Made by a program: the position numbers and the translations under genes. Below, piece after piece: positions 17,037 to 24,805 of a DNA stretch of 40,960 nucleotides. The DNA comes from Fischerella muscicola SAG 1427-1 = PCC 73103 (GTDB lineage Bacteria; Cyanobacteriota; Cyanobacteriia; Cyanobacteriales; Nostocaceae): positions 1-40,960 of the forward strand of contig NZ_AJLJ01000047.1 of the NCBI RefSeq assembly GCF_000317245.1, written 5' to 3'. How positions within the stretch are numbered: position 1 is the stretch's first letter; the number at the start of each line of letters is the position of its first letter. Under the pieces are notes generated by a model that saw only the letters and a list, made by a program, of their open reading frames with translations, was not told where the DNA came from and made no database searches.

Positions 17037-17074
17037 AAGTTTGTAGTGAGGACTAAAGTCCTCACTACAAACTT
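17037..17074. repeat. 38-base perfect palindrome
   Basis: Arms of 18 bases (AAGTTTGTAGTGAGGACT and its complement) are separated by AA. It lies between the divergent PstS-like and DUF1445 genes, 42 bases before the latter. A shorter relative (GTTTGTAGTAAGCACTTTAG) is at about 32134. Confidence 0.75.
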
Positions 17075-17116
17075 AAAATCAGAATTGGATATGACACCTG
17101 CGTATGTTATGAACTT

Positions 17117-17887
17117 ATGAATCAATTATTAACAGCAAACGAAGTTCGCCAACTGTGTCGCCATGGAAAATATCAAGCTCCAACTCCTGGACTTGCGTCT
17201 GGATATGTGCAGGCTAATTTAGTCATCTTACCTAAGTCTGTTGCTTTTGATTTTATGTTGTTCTGTCATCGCAACCCCAAACCTTGTCCGTTATTGGATG
17301 TCACGGAAGTTGGAAACCCTGAACCTCGCATGATTGCGCCTGGTGCTGATATCAGATCAGATTTACCTCGTTACCATGTGTTTCGTGATGGTGAACTGGT
17401 AGAAGAAGTTACAGATATCAAAGAATTGTGGCGTGATGATTTTGTTGGTTTTTTGATTGGTTGTTCGTTTTCCTTTGAAGCGGCGCTGTTGAGTGCGGGT
17501 GTACCTGTGAGACATATTGAAGAAGGCAAAAATGTACCGATGTATAAAACTAGTTTGAATTGTATGTCAGCTGGGGTATTTTTTGGGCCTTTAGTAGTTT
17601 CTATGCGTCCTTTGTCCTCTGCTGACGCTATTCGGGCGGTACAAATTACTAGTCGTTTTCCAAAATCGCATGGTGCGCCAGTACATTTAGGTGATCCAAG
17701 TGCGATCGCGATCGCAGATATCAACTCTCCTGATTTTGGTGATCCTGTTACCATTCGAGAAGACGAAATTCCTGTATTCTGGGCTTGTGGTGTGACGACG
17801 CAAACAGCAATAGTTCAAGCGAAACCAGAGATAGCAATCACTCATGCTCCTGGACATATGTTGATTACGGATATGAAAGATGAATGA
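17117..17887 (+). CDS. DUF1445 putative hydro-lyase (D-glutamate cyclase N-terminal part)
   Basis: A 256-residue protein of the YcsI/DUF1445 hydro-lyase family. Typical segments are [15 protein letters not shown] (about 25-39), [31 protein letters not shown] (about 110-127), [21 protein letters not shown] and the C-terminal [25 protein letters not shown]. In vertebrate D-glutamate cyclase (DGLUCY), a DUF1445-like and a DUF4392 domain are fused; here the DUF4392 gene follows with an 8-base overlap, so the two probably act together on D-glutamate or a related amino acid. Family assignment is firm; the substrate is inferred. Confidence 0.85.
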   Translation: MNQLLTANEVRQLCRHGKYQAPTPGLASGYVQANLVILPKSVAFDFMLFCHRNPKPCPLLDVTEVGNPEPRMIAPGADIRSDLPRYHVFRDGELVEEVTDIKELWRDDFVGFLIGCSFSFEAALLSAGVPVRHIEEGKNVPMYKTSLNCMSAGVFFGPLVVSMRPLSSADAIRAVQITSRFPKSHGAPVHLGDPSAIAIADINSPDFGDPVTIREDEIPVFWACGVTTQTAIVQAKPEIAITHAPGHMLITDMKDE

Positions 17888-18848
17888 ATCTTCTATAAAA
17901 ATGGGAGAAAGGCTAAAGATTAAAGAAAAAGAAATCATCAACAAAATTGCTCAACTAGAATCTATTTGTGGGCAAGATGTTGGTAGAGGAATTCAACCTC
18001 TAGTAGAAGCAACTAGGGGAGGACTATTAAAAACCGCTCGTTCGATCGCAGAACATCCAAAGCCTAATATAGCAATTCTTACAGGTTTTTTTCTTCCCTA
18101 TGGTAATCCTCCCGCACCCGAAACTGATGGGCCAATTGGCTGTGCTTTATTAGCAGCAGGATTAATCAGAGCGGGTATATCTGTAAGAATTGTCACTGAC
18201 TCTTTTTGTTTTCGTACCGTCAAAATCGCAGTGCAAGCAGCTGGAGTTACTGCGGAAATTCCCTTTGATATTGTGCCAGTAGAGGCGACAAAAAATCAGC
18301 AAGCGGTTTCTTCACTGTTGAACTTGTGGGAATCTTTAGAAACACCTGTTTCTCATCTTATTTCTATCGAAAGACCAGGCCCTAGTTATGATGGTATTGT
18401 CCGCAATATGCGAGGACAAGATATCACGGCTTATACTGCACCTCTACATCTTTTATTTGCAGCAAAAAACATCATTACAGTGGGGATTGGTGATGGTGGA
18501 AATGAGTTAGGAATGGGCAATATTCCTAAAGATGTGATTCGTCAACATATTCGGCATGGTGAAAAAATTGCTTGTATTATTAATTGTGATTATTTAATAG
18601 TTTGTGGTGTGTCTAATTGGGGAGCAACTGGTTTATTAACTGCTTTATCTTTACTTCGTCCTGATTGGAAATTAGCAATTATTTCTGGGTTAAATTCAGA
18701 AACAGAGTTTTATATTTTGGAATCAATTGTTAAGCATGGTCTTGCAATTGACGGGATTAAAGGAGTACCAAGCCTTTCTGTTGATAATTTACCTTTTGAA
18801 TATCATGCCCACATGATGAAAATGGTCACTCAATTAATGAATTTTTAG
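17880..18848 (+). CDS. DUF4392 protein (D-glutamate cyclase C-terminal part)
   Basis: A 322-residue protein matching the domain that gives D-glutamate cyclase its activity (D-glutamate to 5-oxo-D-proline). Recognisable parts are the Gly-rich [20 protein letters not shown] (about 37-56), [21 protein letters not shown] (in part, about 70-88), [19 protein letters not shown] and the strongly conserved [16 protein letters not shown] (about 202-217). Translation starts inside the previous gene (ATGAATGA overlap), a sign of coupled expression and complex formation. A palindromic repeat begins at its stop codon. Glutamate-family D-amino acid recycling, perhaps from peptidoglycan, is the likely role. 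Confidence 0.85.
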   Translation: MNESSIKMGERLKIKEKEIINKIAQLESICGQDVGRGIQPLVEATRGGLLKTARSIAEHPKPNIAILTGFFLPYGNPPAPETDGPIGCALLAAGLIRAGISVRIVTDSFCFRTVKIAVQAAGVTAEIPFDIVPVEATKNQQAVSSLLNLWESLETPVSHLISIERPGPSYDGIVRNMRGQDITAYTAPLHLLFAAKNIITVGIGDGGNELGMGNIPKDVIRQHIRHGEKIACIINCDYLIVCGVSNWGATGLLTALSLLRPDWKLAIISGLNSETEFYILESIVKHGLAIDGIKGVPSLSVDNLPFEYHAHMMKMVTQLMNF

Positions 18849-18866
18849 ACGCGATTCATCGCGTCT
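18847..18866. repeat. GACGCGAT-family palindrome, copy 2
   Basis: AGACGCGAT TC ATCGCGTCT; the first bases overlap the stop codon of the DUF4392 gene, so the repeat may serve as its transcript end. Confidence 0.6.
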
Positions 18867-18916
18867 CTAACAATGGTCTTCCCAATTTTTAATTGTTTTG
18901 TCCCCGATCCCTTACC

Positions 18917-19777
18917 TTAACTTTTGATTTTTTCCCACTCTGCTAATATCTTTTCTCCTTCGCGACAAAGTATTTCATGAAATTGACCGTTACTAGCTAA
19001 TAATCCACCCCATTGATTAATATCTCCGGTGTTGTATTGCAATGGTCTGCCATCGAAGTGAGTGAACTGACCACCTGCTTCTGTTAGGATTAATTCGGGT
19101 GCAGCCATGTCCCAATCTTTGGGTGCAGATTTTCCAGAAAGAGAAATATAAATATCTGCTTGTTGTTGTACAATCGTTGAAATTTTGCAGCCGACACTAC
19201 CAACAGCTTTTTGATTTTTGCAAGGTAAATTTTGTAGCAAATATTCGAGTCTGTCGTTGCGATGGGAACGACTGACAACTAGGGTTAAATCTTCAATGCG
19301 TTCTCGTGATGATACTTTTAAAGGAGTAGTTTGGCGATCGCGAGTTTCTACAAATGCTCCGCCTCCTTTAGTCGCATAGTATAATTTTTCTTGCTCTGGA
19401 ACTACTACCACTGCTAACATTGGACGATGTTCCTGCACAAGGGCAAGGTGAATGGCATACTCGCCAGTCTTTTCGATAAAATCTCGTGTACCATCCAAAG
19501 GATCAATAATCCATGACCATTGAGAATTTGAGTGCTTGGTTTGTTCTTCTTTATAAGTTTCTTCACTAATATAAACAAAATCTTCATTTCCCAAAGCTGC
19601 TTGCAACTTTTCCAAAATGAAGTGATTGACAGCTAAATCAGCAGCAGTAACAGGATCAGTATCTTTATACTGTACGTCTAAATTTTTGTGATTTCCATTG
19701 TAGTAAGTCCGCAGTATATCTGCTGCACCCCAACCTACAGAACAAGTGAGTTTAAGTATTTCTTTTAAGTCTGGCAT
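18917..19777 (-). CDS. cysQ: CysQ-type 3'(2'),5'-bisphosphate nucleotidase
   Basis: A 286-residue member of the inositol-monophosphatase fold. Metal-binding residues are visible in SEETYKEE (about 71-78), the signature WIIDPLDGTRDFIEKTGEYAIHLA (starts at about 89, DPLDGT 92-97) and KDWDMAAPELILTEAGG near 220. The Thr-Arg-Asp after DPLDG is typical of CysQ/PAP phosphatases rather than inositol phosphatases, so the probable substrate is 3'-phosphoadenosine 5'-phosphate from sulfate assimilation, inhibited by Li+ or Na+ in the family. It lies 50 bases downstream of the PfkB kinase gene on the same strand and may be cotranscribed. Confidence 0.82.
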   Translation of the reverse strand: MPDLKEILKLTCSVGWGAADILRTYYNGNHKNLDVQYKDTDPVTAADLAVNHFILEKLQAALGNEDFVYISEETYKEEQTKHSNSQWSWIIDPLDGTRDFIEKTGEYAIHLALVQEHRPMLAVVVVPEQEKLYYATKGGGAFVETRDRQTTPLKVSSRERIEDLTLVVSRSHRNDRLEYLLQNLPCKNQKAVGSVGCKISTIVQQQADIYISLSGKSAPKDWDMAAPELILTEAGGQFTHFDGRPLQYNTGDINQWGGLLASNGQFHEILCREGEKILAEWEKIKS

Positions 19778-19827
19778 TAATTTTGTCCTATATATTTTGG
19801 GGGTTTAACATTCTCCCCTAAACCATC

Positions 19828-20697
19828 TTATTGAAAAGATTCCATCCAGTGACGTGTGCCAAAAAATTGACAGGAAAAAGCAGCTATTTTCGCAGCTGAT
19901 GCTAGTGCATCAAGGAAATTTTCTCGCAATACGTAATGACAAAAAGCACCGTGAAAAATATCTCCAGCCCCCAGTGTATCAACAGCAGCAGTTTTTGGCA
20001 CATCTATTAAGCCACTTACACCTGTTTCCTGTATGAGATACTGAGTTGGCTTTTCACCATGAGTAATGGCGATGTGAGGAATACCAATTTGACGTAGATA
20101 GTTAAAGACTTCTTCCTCAGTCTGACAATTGGGGGGATGAAAATTAGCAGAACAAATGGCGTAATCTACAAAAGGTAAAAGTTTGTCAAAACCAGGTTTC
20201 CAACTACCACCATCTACGACAACAGGTATATTGTTAGCTTTTGCTATTTGAGCTATTTCTATTCCGACTGTCATTTGATGTCCGTCAATTAGGACAATAT
20301 CAACATTTTGTAAAATATCTGCTGGGATAGCTTGGTTATTGGCTTGAGTTTTGACAGCATTGATCGAAACTACCGCTCGTTCGCCGCTAGCTTGCGTAAC
20401 AATAATAGAAGAAACTGGCGGTGGATTAGTTGTAGTGGGATCAAGATCAGTGATTTCTACTTGATATTTTTGTAAGTCTCCACGAATTAAATGTGTCATT
20501 GGGTGAGAACCTACTATACCCAACACTTTAGCTTGATTTCCCAAATGGCTAAAAGCAACAGCAGCATTGGTAGCAGGGCCACCTGCGGCAACAGTATAAT
20601 CAGCAGCAACTATTTTTTGATTATTTTGAGGGGGAGATTGAGCAAGGTAAATTAGATCGAGGGTTACTAAACCTACAAATAAGGCATAATTGGTCAT
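19828..20697 (-). CDS. PfkB-family carbohydrate kinase
   Basis: A 289-residue ribokinase-like kinase. The N-terminal signature region AAGGPATNAAVAFSHLG (about 33-49) binds the sugar and DTLGAGDIFHGAF near 238-250 carries the catalytic Asp and anion hole. The short lid and the overall pattern fit sugar or nucleoside kinases (ribokinase, fructokinase or adenosine kinase type); the substrate is not decided by sequence. Transcribed toward cysQ 50 bases downstream. The start ATG at 20697 lies next to a GACGCGAT palindrome, leaving little room for a classical promoter on that side. Confidence 0.85.
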   Translation of the reverse strand: MTNYALFVGLVTLDLIYLAQSPPQNNQKIVAADYTVAAGGPATNAAVAFSHLGNQAKVLGIVGSHPMTHLIRGDLQKYQVEITDLDPTTTNPPPVSSIIVTQASGERAVVSINAVKTQANNQAIPADILQNVDIVLIDGHQMTVGIEIAQIAKANNIPVVVDGGSWKPGFDKLLPFVDYAICSANFHPPNCQTEEEVFNYLRQIGIPHIAITHGEKPTQYLIQETGVSGLIDVPKTAAVDTLGAGDIFHGAFCHYVLRENFLDALASAAKIAAFSCQFFGTRHWMESFQ

Positions 20698-20706
20698 TTG
20701 TTATTG

Positions 20707-20724
20707 GACGCGATTAATCGCGTC
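20707..20724. repeat. GACGCGAT-family palindrome, copy 3
   Basis: Perfect 18-base palindrome GACGCGATTAATCGCGTC followed by TGTACAA, just upstream of the PfkB kinase gene. Confidence 0.6.
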
Positions 20725-20810
20725 TGTACAAGAAATTAGTCATTTGTTGGTTGAAACAAACAACAATCAACCACTAACTACCAACAATCAACCATCAACA
20801 AAGTTTTTTC

Positions 20811-21662
20811 ATGCAAACTGATCCAAAACCAGGAATACTCTACATCGTCGCTACACCGATTGGCAATTTGGAAGATATGACTTTTCGGGGAGTGCGAATT
20901 TTACAAATGGTGGATCTGATTGCGGCTGAAGATACACGCCATACAGGGAAGTTGCTACAGCATTTTCAAATTAAGACACCACAAATTAGTTACCACGAAC
21001 ATAATCGTAATAGCCGTATTCCAGAATTATTACAGCATTTGGGTGAGGGTAAAGCGATCGCTCTAGTGACAGATGCGGGTATGCCAAGTATTTCTGATCC
21101 TGGGTTTGAATTAGTTAAAGCCTGTATTGACGCTCAAATCTCTGTAGTACCAATTCCCGGTGCAAATGCTGCAATTACGGCATTGAGCGCAGCAGGATTA
21201 CCAACCGATAAGTTTGTGTTTGAAGGATTTTTACCTGCGAAAGCCCAAGGGCGACGAGAACATTTAGAATTTTTGAAGACAGAACCCCGCACTTTAATTT
21301 TCTACGAATCTCCCCATCGGTTACTAGATACTTTACAAGATTTAGCAGATATTTTTGGCAGCGATCGCCAAATCGTGTTAGCACGGGAGTTAACTAAATT
21401 GTATGAGCAATTCTGGCGAGGAACCTTAGCACAAGCGCTTTCTAATTGTAGTGAAAAGGAACCCCAAGGAGAATACACTTTAGTTGTAGCAGGAAGTCCA
21501 CCCACCCAATTAGTGCTATCGGATGTAGAATTAAAAGCTGAATTAACAAAACTCATTGTTCAGGGAATGTCGCGATCGCAAGCTAGCCGAGAGTTAGCAA
21601 AAGCAACTTCCCTACCCCGGCGTCAACTTTATCAACTAGCTCTTGCTATAGAGATTAGTTAG
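20811..21662 (+). CDS. rsmI: 16S rRNA (cytidine-1402-2'-O)-methyltransferase
   Basis: A 283-residue tetrapyrrole-methylase-fold enzyme that methylates the 2'-OH of C1402 in the 16S rRNA P site. Motifs: LYIVATPIGNLEDMTFR (about 9-25), the AEDTRHTGKLL stretch (about 39-49), SYHEHN, the AdoMet loop LVTDAGMPSISDPG (about 84-97), VPIPGANAAITAL and FEGFLPAKAQGR. The C-terminal YjiA-like helix region (SRSQASRELAKATSLPRRQLY) is intact. It is divergent from the PfkB gene and is followed by 7-bp repeats, then rpsU. Confidence 0.95.
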   Translation: MQTDPKPGILYIVATPIGNLEDMTFRGVRILQMVDLIAAEDTRHTGKLLQHFQIKTPQISYHEHNRNSRIPELLQHLGEGKAIALVTDAGMPSISDPGFELVKACIDAQISVVPIPGANAAITALSAAGLPTDKFVFEGFLPAKAQGRREHLEFLKTEPRTLIFYESPHRLLDTLQDLADIFGSDRQIVLARELTKLYEQFWRGTLAQALSNCSEKEPQGEYTLVVAGSPPTQLVLSDVELKAELTKLIVQGMSRSQASRELAKATSLPRRQLYQLALAIEIS

Positions 21663-21770
21663 GGAACGGGGAACGGGGGAAAAAAGTCAAAAGTCAAAAG
21701 TCAAAAGTCAAAAATTTCTTAATTGTACCCAATGCTCAATGCCCAATTCCCAATTCCCAATAGCCATTAC
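21663..21770. repeat. Heptanucleotide short tandem repeats
   Basis: AGTCAAA is repeated four times at about 21687-21714, followed by CAATGCC/CAATTCC-type 7-mers at about 21729-21760. No coding. Confidence 0.75.
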
Positions 21771-21808
21771 AATGGGATAAATATTGATAATGAGAATGAG
21801 GACAAAGA

Positions 21809-21988
21809 ATGACCCAGGTGGTTTTAGGAGAGAATGAAGGAATAGAGTCAGCTCTGCGGCGCTTTAAGCGCCAGGTTTCCAAAGCTGGCATTTTAGCTGA
21901 TGTGAAGTATCATCGGCATTTTGAAACACCTTTAGAAAAGCGCAAACGCAAAGCAGTGGCTGCTAGACGTAAGCGGCGTTTTAAATAA
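21809..21988 (+). CDS. rpsU: Ribosomal protein bS21
   Basis: A 59-residue basic protein of the small ribosomal subunit: [19 protein letters not shown] is followed by [20 protein letters not shown] and a Lys/Arg-rich tail ending in RRKRRFK. Length, the conserved [10 protein letters not shown] segment and the basic tail identify bS21, which helps 16S-mRNA pairing at initiation. A purine-rich GAGGAC lies about 8 bases before the ATG. Like many cyanobacterial rpsU genes it is monocistronic here. Confidence 0.95.
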   Translation: MTQVVLGENEGIESALRRFKRQVSKAGILADVKYHRHFETPLEKRKRKAVAARRKRRFK

Positions 21989-22288
21989 AAAATCGGCACT
22001 GACGTTGCTTGACAAGATTAATGTTAAAACAGCTACAGAGCCTCCGTTATCATTTTGAAAAAAAATAAGCAAGAAGAACCACCCCTCATTTTAGGGGTGT
22101 AAAATTATAGACTTGCCAAGTTACGGAGCGCGCCGAGTGTCCGATCGCGGTTAGATGGAGCGAGCTGAATTGCTGCCCATCAACCCAACCATCCAACAAA
22201 ACAACAAAAGACTGTGTAAGGGCTAGTATTTAGCACAGCCTCATATTTTAAGAACTGAATTTAAGAATAAATATTCCCTTATTACCTA
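21989..22288. other. Intergenic region between convergent rpsU and pth
   Basis: About 300 bases. CACCCCTCATTTTAGGGGTG at about 22080 is a hairpin without T run, possibly the end of the rpsU transcript. The stretch 22110-22190 is GC-richer than its surroundings (GGAGCGCGCCGAG), but I could not fold it into a known RNA. Confidence 0.4.
22201..22240 (-). terminator. Probable terminator of pth
   Basis: Read on the minus strand, GGCTGTG pairs with CACAGTC and is followed by TTTTGTTGTTTTG, about 50 bases past the pth stop. Confidence 0.55.
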
Positions 22289-22942
22289 TTACTTAACATG
22301 ATCAGGCTCAGGATAGACAAGGCCGTTACTGTTACAACGGTTCATCGCTTTTTCTACTCCTTGTTTGAGGCATAATTCTACGCATTCACAGACAAAGTTT
22401 AATACCTCAGAAACAAACTTAGTTTCATTTGTCGAAAACTTTCCTAATACATAAGACACAGTGTTTTCTTCATCGCCGTTAGTACCATTTTTAGGTCTAC
22501 CAATACCTATACGTAGGCGAGGAAAATCTTGTGTTCCCAAGTGTGCGATCGCGCTTTTCATTCCATTGTGTCCGCCAGCAGAACCAGACAACCGCAGACG
22601 AGTTTTTCCAAGAGGTAAATCCATCTCATCATAAATAACTAACACAGACTCAGGCGGCAACTTATACCAACTCGTCACAGCTTGTATAGCCTGTCCGGAG
22701 CGATTCATATAAGTGAGTGGTTTCAGCAAGCGGATTTTGTCTTTTGTTGGTGCGATACCTTCACCGTACTCACCTTGAAACTTGCGATTTTCAGCCAGAG
22801 GAATCTGCCAAGAACGAGATAGAACATCTAAAGCGGCAAAACCAATATTATGGCGTGTTTGATCATACTTTGGCTCTGGATTCCCCAAGCCCACAATTAA
22901 TTGGGGAATCACCAAAGTTGTTTTGGCAGTAGCTTCTGTCAT
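22289..22942 (-). CDS. pth: Peptidyl-tRNA hydrolase
   Basis: Releases peptides from tRNAs dropped by ribosomes. From ATG 22942 it has 217 residues. The hallmark VGLGNPEPKYDQTRHNIGF has Asn21 and catalytic His31; LLKPLTYMNRSGQ and YDEMDLPLGKTRLRLSGSAGGHNGMKS follow (quoted in part), all typical. An in-frame TTG at 22954 would add four residues (MILP); the ATG matches the family better. The C-terminal ~25 residues (EKAMNRCNSNGLVYPEPDH) extend slightly beyond the core. tatA lies 80 bases upstream on the same strand and may share a transcript. Confidence 0.95.
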   Translation of the reverse strand: MTEATAKTTLVIPQLIVGLGNPEPKYDQTRHNIGFAALDVLSRSWQIPLAENRKFQGEYGEGIAPTKDKIRLLKPLTYMNRSGQAIQAVTSWYKLPPESVLVIYDEMDLPLGKTRLRLSGSAGGHNGMKSAIAHLGTQDFPRLRIGIGRPKNGTNGDEENTVSYVLGKFSTNETKFVSEVLNFVCECVELCLKQGVEKAMNRCNSNGLVYPEPDHVK

Positions 22943-23021
22943 TGGAAGTATCAAGTATGAACTCTAAAATGAGCAAACAGTAAACAGTTATTAACTGATA
23001 ACTGGTAACTGGTAACTGGCT

Positions 23022-23270
23022 TTACGCTTCTTCTTTTTTAGGCGCTTCTAATTGCTTTGGTTCGAGTTCCGCAGTAGTTTTGACAGCTGCTTCTATCTGA
23101 GCGGCTTCTTTTTGAAACTCATTTTGAAATTCCTTAGAAGCATCTTGAAAGCCGCGAATCGCCTTTCCCATACTCCGACCAATTTCTGGCAATTTTTTCG
23201 GCCCAAATATTAATAGCGCCACAACCATAATTACAGCCATTTCCGGTAGACCAATACCAAATACGTTCAT
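23022..23270 (-). CDS. tatA: Twin-arginine translocase subunit TatA/TatE
   Basis: An 82-residue protein with one N-terminal transmembrane helix (MAVIMVVALLIFG, about 11-23), the FGPKKLPEIGRSMGKAIRGF hinge and amphipathic helix (about 22-41), and a charged Glu/Lys tail. It forms the pore of the Tat pathway, which exports folded proteins across plasma and thylakoid membranes. Polar residue Glu10 in the membrane segment is the type seen in TatA rather than TatB. It lies upstream of pth on the same strand. Confidence 0.92.
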   Translation of the reverse strand: MNVFGIGLPEMAVIMVVALLIFGPKKLPEIGRSMGKAIRGFQDASKEFQNEFQKEAAQIEAAVKTTAELEPKQLEAPKKEEA

Positions 23271-23340
23271 TTGTGCTTTCTCCTGTAAGTTGAAAAACCC
23301 AAAGTCCTACAAATTTAGTTTAAGTCAAGAGTCAATGGTA

Positions 23341-23400
23341 CAGACGCGATTATACTCTTACCTTGAAGCCGCTCTTACGAGCGTCTACGCGTCTGTACAA
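23341..23400. repeat. GACGCGAT-family repeat, interrupted copy
   Basis: CAGACGCGAT at 23341 and ACGCGTCTGTACAA at 23387 are the two ends of the palindrome seen at 9419 and 20707, here separated by about 37 bases that contain GCCGCTCTTACGAGCG. It looks like a palindrome split by insertion of a second small palindrome. Confidence 0.45.
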
Positions 23401-23470
23401 TAGTCAATAGTCAAGTTTCAAAAATATTTGGACTATGGACTATAAACTCTTGAATCCGTGTAGCGTTGAC

Positions 23471-23493
23471 AAAAAAACCCGGACTAACCGGGT
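23471..23493 (-). terminator. Rho-independent terminator of psbH
   Basis: On the minus strand ACCCGG TTAGT CCGGGT is followed by a run of seven T, about 40 bases past the psbH stop. A textbook terminator. Confidence 0.85.
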
Positions 23494-23534
23494 ACGGAAG
23501 CGTAAAGCTTATGCATCAGTTAATAGAACAAGCT

Positions 23535-23723
23535 CTACCAACCAACTCTGACATCTTGGATAATAATTGACTTGTTATAAAGTTGCAGAATAATCAGCAG
23601 AAACACGAAAAACAGGCCCATAAAAACAGCCATCACAGGAGTAGTACCCCAACCTGGGGCAACTTTACCGTATTCCGAATTCAAGGGTCTGAGGATATCT
23701 CCTAACCGCGTCCGTTGTGCCAT
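23535..23723 (-). CDS. psbH: Photosystem II reaction center protein H
   Basis: A 62-residue single-helix thylakoid protein. The N-terminus [23 protein letters not shown] (in part) and the membrane helix [21 protein letters not shown] (about 30-50) are diagnostic, with the luminal tail [10 protein letters not shown]. It stabilises quinone exchange and D1 turnover in PSII. The plant N-terminal phosphorylation segment is absent, as in cyanobacteria. It is divergent from psbN across 85 bases, the arrangement usual in cyanobacteria, and ends at a strong terminator. Confidence 0.97.
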   Translation of the reverse strand: MAQRTRLGDILRPLNSEYGKVAPGWGTTPVMAVFMGLFFVFLLIILQLYNKSIIIQDVRVGW

Positions 23724-23808
23724 ATCTCACCTTAAGATAGTTGCCAAAGCATTTTTTAATCTTCTGTAATATTCTATAAGAATAGCACTCATAATCCATC
23801 CCTAAATT

Positions 23809-23940
23809 ATGGAACCCGCAACAGTTCTTAGCATTTCCGTTGGTGCAGTTGTGATCGTCATCACGGCGCTATCTATTTATACTGCTTTTGGGCCTCCCTC
23901 TAAGCAGTTGAGCGATCCCTTTGAAGATCACGAAGATTAG
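23809..23940 (+). CDS. psbN: PsbN protein
   Basis: A 43-residue protein (MEPATVLSISVGAVVIVITA...) with a membrane helix at about 5-27, the conserved YTAFGPPSKQLSDPFEDHED end and the position opposite psbH. PsbN is a thylakoid assembly factor for PSII rather than a core subunit. Too short for most gene finders, but every family landmark is present. Confidence 0.96.
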   Translation: MEPATVLSISVGAVVIVITALSIYTAFGPPSKQLSDPFEDHED

Positions 23941-24077
23941 ACAGGGAATAGAGGCTAGGGGTAAAATCCTGGCCGCGATCGCCAACCTCATCCCAAATAC
24001 GAATTAATCTATCGGCTTATCTACAGCAACAGCATTTTATACCATTTGACATACTAAGTACTGAAGAAAGTTATTTT

Positions 24078-24506
24078 TTATTCTTGCAATTGTTGTGCTA
24101 AAAGTTTTTCCAAAAGATCTAATAAACTATCAACATCCTGACCAATTTGCTGAAAACAATCTGGTGGTGATGATTGTGGTTCAAAATGAATCAGCTTGAT
24201 TTGCTCTTTACCAATACCAACCATGACAACTTCAACTTCTGGTTGATAATGTTCTATAATTCCAAGAACTTCCTGAAGCCTATTTTCAACATTATCATTT
24301 AATTTTTCTATCGCTTCTTTGGGACAATAAACAAAATGTGGTTGAGGTTGCAAATCAATACCGATAGTACCCTGAGTGTCACCATTTTCTAACCATAAAC
24401 CCCAAGCCAGCGCACCTAATTCTTGCTGATGTGCTTTCACAAATTGATCTAATTGGCGACGCCATTTATTATCAGGTGATTCTGGTTGGGTAGTAGCGAA
24501 GATCAT
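24078..24506 (-). CDS. Small cyanobacterial protein resembling CcmS
   Basis: A 142-residue soluble protein starting MIFATTQPESPDNKWRRQLD. It has LGALAWGLWLENGDTQGTIG (about 30-49), HFVYCPKEAIEKLN, a helix VENRLQEVLGIIEHY and an acidic C-terminal helix DVDSLLDLLEKLLAQQL. The frame stays open upstream to 24692, but that part is translated from G/A-rich repeat DNA, so the ATG at 24506 is chosen. The pattern recalls the beta-carboxysome assembly chaperone CcmS of filamentous cyanobacteria; this is from memory of the family and unconfirmed. If wrong, it is a conserved cyanobacterial hypothetical. Confidence 0.6.
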   Translation of the reverse strand: MIFATTQPESPDNKWRRQLDQFVKAHQQELGALAWGLWLENGDTQGTIGIDLQPQPHFVYCPKEAIEKLNDNVENRLQEVLGIIEHYQPEVEVVMVGIGKEQIKLIHFEPQSSPPDCFQQIGQDVDSLLDLLEKLLAQQLQE

Positions 24507-24671
24507 ATTAATTCTGAATTTTGGATTTGGATTTTGAATTCTCAAAAAACATAATCTCACCCACAAGCACAAAAGTGCAAAGTTTTTTGACTTCTTGCAG
24601 AAGTCAGAGCAAAGCAAAAAGGGAAGGGAGACAAGGGGATCAGGGATTGGGAAAGGAAAGAACAAGGGGGA

Positions 24672-24731
24672 CAAAGGGGACAAGGGAGACACGGGGAAAA
24701 GGAGAATATTTTTGATTGATTCACCGCGTCT
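24672..24731. repeat. Direct repeat left of the ABC exporter gene
   Basis: AAAGGGGACAAGGGAGACAC followed closely by GAATATTTTTGATTGATTC and ACCGCGTCT. The same two blocks occur in the same orientation at 26697-26754, on the far side of the ABC transporter gene. Confidence 0.7.
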
Positions 24732-24805
24732 CCCACTCTCAGTTCTCCCTTGTCTGTTCCCGATCCCCGTTCGCGAAGCGTCTCCTCTGGAGAATCCCCT
24801 ATCCC

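Noticed and set aside
22100..22200. Structured RNA or tRNA between rpsU and pth
   Set aside because: GC-richer sequence drew attention, but no cloverleaf, TPsiC-like motif or known small-RNA core could be found.
24507..24692. N-terminal extension of the CcmS-like protein
   Set aside because: The extension is translated from G/A-rich direct repeat DNA (MSPLSPLSPLFFPFP); the family-like sequence begins at ATG 24506.
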